A DNA stretch of 64,000 nt from Persephonella sp. KM09-Lau-8 (GTDB taxonomy: Bacteria > Aquificota > Aquificia > Aquificales > Hydrogenothermaceae): contig NZ_JNLL01000001.1 of assembly GCF_000703085.1 (NCBI RefSeq), positions 496,001 to 560,000 of the forward strand. The letters run 5' to 3'. The notes beneath the pieces are model-generated. The model searched no databases and was not told where the DNA came from. It saw only the letters and a list, made by a program, of their open reading frames with translations. Position 1 is the first letter of the stretch. The number at the start of each line of letters is the position of its first letter. Shown here piece after piece: positions 29,264 through 36,472 of this stretch. Position numbers and translations under genes: made by a program.

Positions 29264-29743
29264 ATGCAGCAAACGCCGTATGCCTATGATTTTTTATGGA
29301 ATCAGATAGAGCTGGGCTTCCAGGAAATACGGAAGCCTGCTTACCGTAAACTTGTAGAGCAGTTTTTGTTTGATCCTGAAATCCGCAAAAAAGTAGAGAA
29401 ACTCCCTGATAAAACAGGAAGAAAATATGAAGGGGGTCTACTTGAAAAAACCGCTTCTGTTTTATCCTTATCTTTATGCATGTATGATAACTACCCAGAA
29501 ATTGATATAGACCTTATATTAACTGGTATAATATTGTCATTGTTATGTAAGGCATTTACCAAAAAAGAATGCTTTAATATATTGAAATCTTATCCAGATA
29601 TCATTCCTTTTATTTTTAAAAAGAATAGGAAGAAGCCTTCTCTGGAATTAACTGTTTTTGATGGAATCCAGAGGCTTGATAATAAAATAATTCTAAAGTT
29701 GATGGCACAGCGGGAGCGGACAGGCGGGGAAAAAATGCAGTGA
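29264..29743 (+). CDS. Small HD-domain relic, metal ligands lost
   Basis: A 159-residue soluble protein. The segment KYEGGLLEKTASVLSLSLCM and then YPEIDIDLILTGIILSLLCK aligns by eye with HD phosphohydrolases of the YhaM/RNase Y-like group, which read GGLLEHT and then GALLHDIGK. The metal-binding His of GGLLEHT is Lys here and the HD pair is replaced by Ser-Leu, so hydrolase activity is unlikely. The family link is inference from that pattern. It starts directly after the stop of the SurA-like gene and is followed 9 bases later by the ODP hydrolase gene. Confidence 0.5.
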   Translation: MQQTPYAYDFLWNQIELGFQEIRKPAYRKLVEQFLFDPEIRKKVEKLPDKTGRKYEGGLLEKTASVLSLSLCMYDNYPEIDIDLILTGIILSLLCKAFTKKECFNILKSYPDIIPFIFKKNRKKPSLELTVFDGIQRLDNKIILKLMAQRERTGGEKMQ

Positions 29744-29752
29744 GGTGAAGGT

Positions 29753-30529
29753 ATGGTTCCAGAAGACAGGAAATTGTTTGACAATGGTTCCCACCAGAAC
29801 ATCCTTCTTGAAGATTATGGTCACGGCGAGATGGTTCAGGCCAATGTCCACTTTATAGTAGACAACAATCAGGGAATTATCCTTGATCCTGGGGGACATA
29901 AAGTATTCAAACATCTTCTTTCCGAAGTGGGAGGACTGATAGGGGTTGATAACCTTAAATATATTTTTCTTTCACATCAGGATCCTGATATTGTTGCAGC
30001 CATAAACGGATGGCTTATGACAACAAAGGCAACTGCACTTTGTCCAAATCTCTGGACAAGATTCATTCCACACTTTGGTGTTGATAGACTTGTTGTTCAC
30101 AGAATAAAAGGTATTGGGGACAAAGGAACCATAATCAGACTTGGAAATTCAGAACTTTACATCCTTCCTGCCCATTTTATGCATGCACCTGGAAATCTTC
30201 AGATATATGACCCTGTTTCCAAAATTTTATATTCTGGTGATCTTGGAGCTTCACTGGGGCAGGATTATATATATGCTCCAAGTTTTGAAGAACATGTTAA
30301 ATATATGGAAGGATTCCACAAAAGATATATCCCAACATCAAAAGTCCTTAAAACATGGGTAAAAATGGCAAGACAGCTTGATATTGAAATGATAGCTCCA
30401 CAGCACGGAGCAATAATGAAAGGTAAAGATATAGTTAATAAATTTTTCGACTGGCTTGAAAATTTAGAATGCGGTATAGATATTATGGAAGATGTTTATC
30501 AAATTCCGCAGGAACATTTTGAAGGATAA
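29753..30529 (+). CDS. ODP-type metallo-beta-lactamase-fold protein (FprA-like, no flavodoxin domain)
   Basis: A 258-residue protein. The fold motifs are IILDPGGHKVFK, SHQDPDIVAA (in place of HxExD), the His of HFMHAPGN, the Asp of YSGDLGA and the His of PQHGAIMKG. These are the ligands of the diiron site in flavodiiron proteins and the related ODP oxygen-sensing domains of chemotaxis proteins. The flavodoxin domain that flavodiiron enzymes need for electron delivery is absent, so it is more likely an O2/NO sensor or needs a separate electron donor. It sits between the HD-relic gene and rsmH (2 bases on). Confidence 0.8.
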   Translation: MVPEDRKLFDNGSHQNILLEDYGHGEMVQANVHFIVDNNQGIILDPGGHKVFKHLLSEVGGLIGVDNLKYIFLSHQDPDIVAAINGWLMTTKATALCPNLWTRFIPHFGVDRLVVHRIKGIGDKGTIIRLGNSELYILPAHFMHAPGNLQIYDPVSKILYSGDLGASLGQDYIYAPSFEEHVKYMEGFHKRYIPTSKVLKTWVKMARQLDIEMIAPQHGAIMKGKDIVNKFFDWLENLECGIDIMEDVYQIPQEHFEG

Positions 30530-30531
30530 AA

Positions 30532-31412
30532 TTGGTTGAACATTATCCGGTTTTACATAGAGAGATATTAAATTTTTTCAAAAATATAAAAGGAAAATAT
30601 ATAGTTGACGCAACAGTAGGAGGAGGGGTCATTCCTTTTTACTCCTGAAATCTCTACCAGATGTTCATATAATTGGTCTTGATAAAGATGAATATGCTTT
30701 AAAAAAAGCAGATGAAAAATTATCCCAATTCAAAGGTAGATACACCCTTGTTAAAAGCTCCTTCAAAGATTTAGACAAAGTTCTTGACCAGCTTGGCATT
30801 CCTGAAGTCAATGGCTTTTTATTTGACCTTGGGGTTTCAATGTTCCAGTTAAAAACCGAAAGGGGTTTTTCTTTCCAGCGGGAAGAACCACTTGATATGC
30901 GAATGGACACTTCTCAACATCTTACAGCTTATCAGGTTGTTAATCAGTATCCAAAGGACTTACTTGAAAAAATAATTTTTGAGTATGGAGAGGAAAAATT
31001 TGCCAGAAAAATTGCAAAAAATATAGTTGAATATAGAAAGAAAAAGCCAATAGAAACCACAAAAGAACTGGCAGATATCATATATAAAACATATCCTCCT
31101 CCTTTACGCCGAAAAAGAATACATCCTGCCACAAAAACATTTCAGGCAATAAGGATAGAAGTAAATAACGAACTAAATGAAATTAAAGAAGGAGTTACAA
31201 AAGCAATAGACAGAACACAAAAAGATGGAATTATAGCAGTTATCTCATTTCATTCCCTTGAAGATAGAATTATAAAAAATATCTTTAGGGAAGCTAAAAA
31301 ATTAAAGAAAGTAGAAATACTGACGAAAAAACCTATTACACCGGGAGAGGAGGAACTCAAAGAAAATCCTCCCTCACGTAGTGCAAAACTAAGGGTCGCA
31401 AAAAGGGTTTAA
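30532..31412 (+). pseudogene. rsmH: rsmH, 16S rRNA m4C1402 methyltransferase, with frameshift
   Basis: Translation from TTG 30532 (after GAAGGA) gives VEHYPVLHREILNFFKNIKG and VDATVGGG, then hits TGA at 30646. The protein continues in another frame with GHSFLLLKSLPDVHIIGLDK through to TAA at 31412. Joining them restores the family motif DATxGGGGHS and a full 293-residue enzyme. The break falls in GGAGGGGTC at 30625-30628: one extra G repairs it. The second part is intact and typical (GVSMFQLKTERGFSFQREEP, HPATKTFQAIRIEVNNEL, ISFHSLEDRI). RsmH is highly conserved and heads the rsmH-ftsL-ftsI block, so a sequencing error in the G-run is as likely as a real mutation. Canonical slippery sequence is absent. 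Confidence 0.9.
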
Positions 31413-31414
31413 TC

Positions 31415-31717
31415 ATGAGGGAGTTAGTAATAGAACTAAAAAAAGATTTAAGTTATATCAAAAAATATACATATTTCTGGGGATTTATACTGTTAATGGC
31501 AGGTGTTATGGTTCTCTACAACCAATATTATTTCCACGTTGATAAGCAGATAGTTGAACTTACACAAATAAAGGGTCAGTTAACTGCGAAAAAACTTTTA
31601 TTACAAAAAGAAATTAGTAAACTATCTTCCCCAGAAAGAATCAACAAAATAGCAAAGCAAAAACTCAATATGGATACTGTGGATTACTCAAGAGTGCACT
31701 TTATAGATACAAAATAG
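31415..31717 (+). CDS. ftsL: FtsL-like cell division protein
   Basis: A 100-residue bitopic protein. A short cytoplasmic N terminus precedes one membrane helix (about 20-38: YFWGFILLMAGVMVLYNQYY). A periplasmic coiled coil follows (about 45-75), ending in SSPERINKIAKQKLNM, which resembles the end of FtsL/DivIC-type proteins. Sequence similarity in this family is always weak; the position between rsmH (2 bases) and ftsI (8 bases) is what identifies it. It would bridge FtsB/FtsQ and the FtsI-FtsW septal synthase. Confidence 0.8.
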   Translation: MRELVIELKKDLSYIKKYTYFWGFILLMAGVMVLYNQYYFHVDKQIVELTQIKGQLTAKKLLLQKEISKLSSPERINKIAKQKLNMDTVDYSRVHFIDTK

Positions 31718-31725
31718 AGACATGA

Positions 31726-33444
31726 ATGGATAAAAATAAGGTTTATATTGTTGCCTTTCTTATAACCCTTGGATTTTTTGCAGTTGTCGGGAGATTATTT
31801 TACTTTCAGGTTCTCAAACAACAGGAATTCTTGGAGTATATAAAAAAACAGTATTATGCTGAAGAAAAACTAATTCTTCCAAGGGGAACAATTTACGACC
31901 AGAATGGAAGAATTCTTGGTATAAGCGTTCCAACAATAGATGTTTTTGCAATAAAGAAATACATAAAAAACAAAGAAAAAGTTGCAAAAGAACTTTCTAA
32001 AATTCTTAAAATCCCTTATCAACAAATCTTGAGAAAACTAAACGGCAAAAAGAATTATGTCGTTTTAGCCAGAAATATAGATACTTCTTACAAAGATAGA
32101 ATTCTCGCTTTAAGAAAATCCCTGCAAGAATGGAATCTTGGGATTGTTGAAAGTTCAAAAAGATACTATCCCCTTGGTAGCATAGCAGGTTCAAATATAG
32201 GTTTTGTAAACAAATATACAGGAGAAGGAGCAGCAGGGCTGGAGCTTAAATATGATGATTTACTGGGAGGAGGTTTTGCAAGTATAGTTCTTATGAAAGA
32301 TGCCCTTGGAAATCCTATAACTATAGAAAAAGAAAAAAATGATAAAAACATAAAAGATATAAAACTTACCATAGACAGTAATATTCAATTTATAGCTGAA
32401 GAAGCTCTAAAAAAACTTATAAGGGAAAGAAACCCCAAAGAAGCAGCTATTCTAATTATGGATTCTAATACTGGTGAGATCGTAGCTAATGCAACATACC
32501 CCAACTATAATCCAAACAAATACTGGAAATATAAAAATCACAAAAATATATCCTTTCATAATGCCTACGAGATAGGTTCACTGGCAAAACCATTTGTCCT
32601 CGCAGAAGCTATAGATGAAAATAGAATAGACTTCTCAAAAGAATATTACTGTGGGGAAGGAAAAGTCGTTGTTGATGGTATCAGAATTAGAGACCATAAA
32701 TCCTACAAAAATCTCACACCTGAAGATATCATAGTTCATTCATCAAATGGTGGAATCATAAATATAGCTCTTCAACTTGATCCGGATAAATTGTATGAAC
32801 GTTTTAAATCACTTGGTTTTGGTAAGTCGACCAAAACATTTCCCGGAGAAGCTTCAGGATTGATCAGACCCTTTAAAAGGAAAGTGGATGTGGCTTATGC
32901 GTCAATAGGCCAGAACTGGACAGCTACACTTGTTCAGGTAGCAGTGGCTTATTCAGCGATTGCAAACGGAGGTTATCTTGTAAAACCACATTTTCTTAAA
33001 GAGATAATCAGTTCTTCTACTGGAGAAACTCAAAAAATAGAGATAGGAAAAACGGAAAAAGTCCTGTCAGATGAATCTGTCCAGAAACTTCAAAGAATAC
33101 TTATTCAGGTGGTAGAAAGAGGAACAGCTAAAAAAGGAAAATCCGAGTATTTCACGATAGCAGGGAAAACAGGAACAGCTCAGAAATATGACCCTGCAAT
33201 AAAAGCCCTTTCCAATGAGAAATTTTACACATGGTTTGCAGGTTATTTCCCTGCAGAAAAACCAAAATTTACAGTGGTTATATTTGCAAATGAACCTAAA
33301 AAAATAAAAAAATGGGAGTTTATCGGTGGTGGAACAGTTTCAGCTCCTGTTTTAAAATTTTTAGTTGATAGAATAATGTTTTATTATAAGCAAAAACCTG
33401 ATAAAGAGGTGGAGCATGGAAATAAGAACCCACAGGGAAATTAA
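31726..33444 (+). CDS. ftsI: Septal peptidoglycan transpeptidase FtsI (class B PBP)
   Basis: A 572-residue class B penicillin-binding protein. An N-terminal membrane anchor (about 8-27) is followed by RGTIYDQNGRILGISV, the start of the PBP dimerisation domain. The transpeptidase motifs are SLAK in YEIGSLAKPF (the acylated Ser), SSN in VHSSNGGI, and KTG in IAGKTGTAQKYD. It cross-links septal peptidoglycan with FtsW. ATG 31726 is chosen. A four-codon reading frame, ATG AAT GGA TAA at 31722-31733, overlaps this start. The 3' end overlaps the thioesterase gene by 29 bases. Confidence 0.95.
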   Translation: MDKNKVYIVAFLITLGFFAVVGRLFYFQVLKQQEFLEYIKKQYYAEEKLILPRGTIYDQNGRILGISVPTIDVFAIKKYIKNKEKVAKELSKILKIPYQQILRKLNGKKNYVVLARNIDTSYKDRILALRKSLQEWNLGIVESSKRYYPLGSIAGSNIGFVNKYTGEGAAGLELKYDDLLGGGFASIVLMKDALGNPITIEKEKNDKNIKDIKLTIDSNIQFIAEEALKKLIRERNPKEAAILIMDSNTGEIVANATYPNYNPNKYWKYKNHKNISFHNAYEIGSLAKPFVLAEAIDENRIDFSKEYYCGEGKVVVDGIRIRDHKSYKNLTPEDIIVHSSNGGIINIALQLDPDKLYERFKSLGFGKSTKTFPGEASGLIRPFKRKVDVAYASIGQNWTATLVQVAVAYSAIANGGYLVKPHFLKEIISSSTGETQKIEIGKTEKVLSDESVQKLQRILIQVVERGTAKKGKSEYFTIAGKTGTAQKYDPAIKALSNEKFYTWFAGYFPAEKPKFTVVIFANEPKKIKKWEFIGGGTVSAPVLKFLVDRIMFYYKQKPDKEVEHGNKNPQGN

Positions 33445-33805
33445 TCCTAAATATTCAGGAGTGCCCTTAGCCGTTGAAACTGATAAATTTGCCTCTGTGA
33501 TTTTAGAACTTACAGAAGAGATGAAAGCCGATGAAAAAGGCCTTGTTCACGGAGGTTTTATTTTTTCTGCTGCCGATTACTGCTCAATGCTTGCTGTAAA
33601 TCATCCAAATGTTGTTCTTGCCAAGGCAGAAGTAAAATTTTTAAAACCTGCAGTTGTAGGAGAGCATATTGTATTTGAAGGAATAGTTATTGAGAAAAAT
33701 GAGAACAAAAGAACAGTAGAAGTTCAGGGAAAAAACGAACAAAACGAAATCATTTTCACAGGCAAGTTTTATTGCGTAATAACCCCAAAACATGTGCTTG
33801 ATTAG
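33416..33805 (+). CDS. Hotdog-fold thioesterase (PaaI-like)
   Basis: A 129-residue protein of the hotdog superfamily. GLVHGGFIFSAADYCSMLAV is the PaaI/FapR-type motif, with HGG at the turn before the central helix. Then VVLAKAEVKFLKPAVVGEHI completes the fold. Such proteins hydrolyse acyl-CoAs or sense malonyl-CoA; no HTH domain is present here, so FapR itself is excluded. The start ATG 33416 follows GAGGTGGAG and lies inside the end of ftsI (29-base overlap). It is the last gene of the operon that starts at 24226. Confidence 0.8.
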   Translation: MEIRTHREINPKYSGVPLAVETDKFASVILELTEEMKADEKGLVHGGFIFSAADYCSMLAVNHPNVVLAKAEVKFLKPAVVGEHIVFEGIVIEKNENKRTVEVQGKNEQNEIIFTGKFYCVITPKHVLD

Positions 33806-33809
33806 ACCT

Positions 33810-33838
33810 CTGGCAGAAAAAACAAACTGTGCTATAAT
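33810..33838 (+). promoter_or_regulatory. Promoter of the tRNA-Cys gene
   Basis: CTGGCA at 33810-33815 (four of six -35 bases) and a perfect TATAAT at 33833-33838 are 17 bases apart. The predicted start point is about 8-10 bases upstream of the tRNA 5' end at 33854. It lies directly after the thioesterase stop. Confidence 0.65.
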
Positions 33839-33853
33839 ATATTTTCCTCACAT

Positions 33854-33928
33854 GGCGGGATAGCCAAGTGGTAAGGCAGGGGACTGCAAATCCCTTATAC
33901 GCGGGTTCGATTCCCGCTCCCGCCTCCA
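33854..33928 (+). tRNA. tRNA-Cys (anticodon GCA)
   Basis: A complete cloverleaf. The acceptor stem GGCGGGA pairs with TCCCGCC at 33918-33924. The anticodon loop has ACTGCAAAT with anticodon GCA, and the T arm reads GCGGGTTCGATTCCCGC. The discriminator is T and the 3' CCA is encoded (33926-33928). The only tRNA seen in the window. It is followed by the convergent HIT-family gene, which ends at 33932. Confidence 0.98.
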
Positions 33929-33931
33929 AAT

Positions 33932-34312
33932 TTAAAACAAATACTTTTGCTTATCTGGAATTACTCCCCTAACACCACCTACAGGATTTTGGGTATCCCC
34001 TTTGTATCTGGGAATTAGATGAATATGAACATGAAAAATAGTTTGACCTGCTGTTTTCCCAATATTTACCCCAATGTTATATCCATCAGGCTTAAATTTC
34101 TGGTCTAAAAACTCCTTTGCCCTGTCTATTAGTTCAATAAAAGCAGTTTTCTCTTCCTTTGTTGCGTCAAAATAATTATCAAAATGCCTATAAGGAATAA
34201 TTAATATATGTCCTTTTGTTACAGGGTATTTGTCGTATATTGCGTAGCACAACTCATTTTTTAGAATTATATTTTCCTCAGGCATATTACAAAAGGGACA
34301 TTCTTTATTCAT
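33932..34312 (-). CDS. HIT-family nucleotide hydrolase/transferase
   Basis: A 126-residue protein. The histidine triad HVHIHLIPR lies near residues 95-103, preceded by GYNIGVNIGKTAGQTIFH; the N-terminal CPFCNM is a probable zinc ligand pair seen in many bacterial HIT proteins. Members hydrolyse adenosine phosphoramidates or Ap4A-type nucleotides. It is 15 bases downstream of the GGCT-like gene on the same strand and ends four bases from tRNA-Cys. Confidence 0.93.
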   Translation of the reverse strand: MNKECPFCNMPEENIILKNELCYAIYDKYPVTKGHILIIPYRHFDNYFDATKEEKTAFIELIDRAKEFLDQKFKPDGYNIGVNIGKTAGQTIFHVHIHLIPRYKGDTQNPVGGVRGVIPDKQKYLF

Positions 34313-34327
34313 TTCTTCACCTCTTTT

Positions 34328-34699
34328 TTATATTTTTCCTTTTCCGTAATCCTTATAATCTCCAGATGGTATAAATTCCCCTTCAGGATAAGGATAAAAA
34401 TAAATCCATGCTTTTATAGGTTTACCATTCAATAACACTTCTATCTCTTCCCGATAATAAACATCAGGATGTTCTTCAAGCTGGTCTAAACGTTTTAAAG
34501 TTTCTTCATCTACTTCATAAACCTCCCCTTTTATGTGTGTTTTCGGAATTTTAACCACATAAGGTATCCCATCTGCATACAGGCTATATTTTTCTTTTGT
34601 AATTGCCTCTCCTAAGAATTCGCTATTTTCTAATAATCTATGGTTCCAATAGCCTTTCCTTAAAGTGCCGTAAACAAAAACATAAAATTTTTTCTCCAA
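34328..34699 (-). CDS. Gamma-glutamylcyclotransferase-like protein (AIG2/GGCT family)
   Basis: A 123-residue protein. FVYGTLRKGYWNHRLLE is the YGTLR/YGSL substrate-binding motif. The conserved acidic residue lies in EETLKRLDQLEEHPDVYYRE, and the C-terminal strand is KAWIYFYP. The family cleaves gamma-glutamyl amines or peptides to pyroglutamate or acts on related amides; the exact substrate is unknown. It is divergent from the cas6 gene (start 34766), 66 bases away. Confidence 0.88.
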   Translation of the reverse strand: MEKKFYVFVYGTLRKGYWNHRLLENSEFLGEAITKEKYSLYADGIPYVVKIPKTHIKGEVYEVDEETLKRLDQLEEHPDVYYREEIEVLLNGKPIKAWIYFYPYPEGEFIPSGDYKDYGKGKI

Positions 34700-34765
34700 T
34701 TTCCATTCCCTTGGACAATGTAATAAACTAGATTCTATTAAAATTTTATTTTTTAGGAAATTTTA

Positions 34766-35635
34766 ATGGTAGAGTTTGAGTTTTCACGGATAAGACTTGA
34801 ATATACCACCCTTACAGATTTTAAACAGCCCTATTTTTTAGGTTCTTCATTCAGAGGAGTTTTGGGGAAAAGACTGAAAAAAATAGTTTGTATAAAACCC
34901 CGAGAAGATTGTAAAGTATGCGAGTTTAACAAAACCTGTCCTTACACCGTAATTTTTGAAACAGAGCTTTATCTGAACATGCCATCAAAATATGTTCTTC
35001 AACCTGAATATGATTTAAAACAATTAAAGGAAGGAGATAAGCTAAATATTGATATAACACTTCTTGGATTTGCTTCAAATTATTGGGAATTTATTATACA
35101 GTCTTTGAATACGGTAATAAATTTGGGAAAAGAAAGATTTATCAAACAATCTGCTGTTTATTATTACCATCCATTTGCAAGCAGCTATGAACCTTTAAAA
35201 TCTGTTGTTCCCAGATTTAATGCAAAAGATTTTTTTGATATAAGAACAGGAAAAGAAGAAATAAATATAAGGCTTTTTCCTACCTCTCTAAAATTCGGTG
35301 GTAAATATATAAAAGCCAGTGAGTTTAACAAAGATTATCTAATAAAAGCTATTGTTAGCCGAGTTTCAAATGTGGCTCAAAATTATGGTAGCAAAACTGA
35401 CAAAATATTTATAAACAAATCCAAACTTGAAATTGCAGACAAAAATATGAAGCCTTCCCCTTTAAAAAGATGGTCAAACAGAAAAAAGAAAAAAATGATT
35501 GTTCCAGCCTTTGAAGGAAGTTTTAAGCTAAAAGGTGATATTAATGAGATATATCCATACCTGTTAATACTTGAAAATATAAACCTTGGAAAATCCACCA
35601 GCTTTGGTTTGGGTGTAGTTAGAACAGATTTATAA
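34766..35635 (+). CDS. cas6: CRISPR-associated endoribonuclease Cas6 (PF10040-type), solitary
   Basis: A 289-residue RAMP protein. The N-terminal part (FLGSSFRGVLGKRLKKIVCI) and a four-Cys cluster (C42, C49, C52, C58 in CKVCEFNKTCPY) are typical of the PF10040 branch of Cas6. The C-terminal Gly-rich loop is KSTSFGLGVVRTD (about 275-288). Cas6 cuts the precursor crRNA within each repeat. The gene lies 317 bases upstream of CRISPR array 2 and points towards it. No other cas gene is in the window, so adaptation and interference modules must be elsewhere or lost. AGGAAATTTT precedes the ATG as a weak ribosome site. Confidence 0.85.
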   Translation: MVEFEFSRIRLEYTTLTDFKQPYFLGSSFRGVLGKRLKKIVCIKPREDCKVCEFNKTCPYTVIFETELYLNMPSKYVLQPEYDLKQLKEGDKLNIDITLLGFASNYWEFIIQSLNTVINLGKERFIKQSAVYYYHPFASSYEPLKSVVPRFNAKDFFDIRTGKEEINIRLFPTSLKFGGKYIKASEFNKDYLIKAIVSRVSNVAQNYGSKTDKIFINKSKLEIADKNMKPSPLKRWSNRKKKKMIVPAFEGSFKLKGDINEIYPYLLILENINLGKSTSFGLGVVRTDL

Positions 35636-35952
35636 AGGTTGCATACAGATTTATAATCGTGATAAGTTATAAATAAGGAATATGGCTACCTGACAAAAGA
35701 ATATGATTTATATCATATAAAAATCTCTACAAAATCAGGGTGTAAATTTTAGCGTGATAGACTAAAATTTTAGCTAATTCTTGAAAATAAAGCTTTAGCG
35801 GATTGCATAAATTTTATGCAGATAAAAATTTGTAGAAATTTCACAATTTGGAGTAGAATATTGAAAATAAAGGCTGACAAGCAAATTTTGGAAAAATTTA
35901 TAAACCCATTTAAAAACATTAAATTACCCGCCAAATCGCAAAAATCTAAGCT
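35636..35952 (+). promoter_or_regulatory. Leader of CRISPR array 2 (gene-free, AT-rich)
   Basis: A 317-base AT-rich region between cas6 and the first repeat. No coding frame is convincing. CTGACA at 35874-35879 followed by TATAAA at 35899-35904 is a possible promoter with a long spacer (19 bases). Its position opposite the decayed last repeat makes it the leader. Segments such as GAAAATAAAGCTTTAGCG (35784 region) and TTTCACAATTTGGAG (35839 region) have near matches at 59549-59600. Confidence 0.6.
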
Positions 35953-36279
35953 CTGGAACTGACCCGCTGTTTTAAGGGTATTGCGACTTTCATGAAGGGG
36001 AAAAGTTTCTATAAAACGTTATCTAAACTGGAACTGACCCGCTGTTTTAAGGGTATTGCGACCTACGAGCTCACGTAGGGCTTTGAGGGCTTCGGCCCTC
36101 TGGAACTGACCCGCTGTTTTAAGGGTATTGCGACCGGGGACGGGGACCGGGGAGCAAGTACCCACCGGTGGCCTCTGGAACTGACCCGCTGTTTTAAGGG
36201 TATTGCGACTTATAAAACTCTGGATAATGTTTCTTAATATATTCACTGGAACTGACCCGCTTAATGAGGGTGTTGTGAC
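35953..36279 (+). CRISPR. CRISPR array 2: five repeats of 35 bases, four spacers
   Basis: The 35-base repeat begins CTGGAACTGACCCGCTG and ends AAGGGTATTGCGAC. Exact copies start at 35953, 36028, 36100 and 36175. The fifth, 36246-36279, is decayed (one base shorter, changed middle). Spacers are 40, 37, 40 and 36 bases. The repeat has no resemblance to that of array 1, so a different crRNA pathway is implied. Spacers 2 and 3 are about 62 and 75 percent GC, far above the host. The decayed copy on the right places the leader on the left, after cas6. Confidence 0.97.
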
Positions 36280-36472
36280 TTTTACGATGCAACAAATTAA
36301 AGTGTTTGAACTAAAACTTTCTCATTAGTTCCCAAAATCCTTCACCAAACTTGCAAATTATCCCCAAAAATCCCAATTTATCTTAAGAAATCCTTATGAT
36401 GGTTATCATGGCTTAAAATAATAAGGATTTTATTCTATACTTGAATAAAATTTTGCTAATCAGGAGGATTAA
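36280..36472 (+). promoter_or_regulatory. Upstream region of mrp with inverted repeats
   Basis: This 193-base stretch has no gene. AATCCTTAT (36389-36397) and ATAAGGATT (36421-36429) form a 9-base inverted repeat around a 23-base interval. Inside it ATGATGGTTATCAT (36395-36408) is a second dyad. TAAAAT at 36414-36419 could be a -10 box, so the dyads overlap a promoter position and may be an operator for the Mrp/IscS-like pair. Assignment is speculative. Confidence 0.35.

Noticed and set aside
30619-30632. Programmed frameshifting in rsmH
   Set aside because: GGAGGGG is not a standard slippery heptamer (slipped pairing would be poor), no stimulator is evident, and the family is not known for recoding. 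A missing G is simpler.
35747-35756. TTTTAGCGTG, a 10-base match to the array 1 repeat inside the array 2 leader
   Set aside because: A 10-base match in AT-rich DNA is expected by chance, and no further repeat sequence follows.
36019-36246. A 75-residue minus-strand reading frame with repeated RNTLKTAGQFQ units
   Set aside because: It is the translation of CRISPR array 2 repeats and spacers; not a protein gene.
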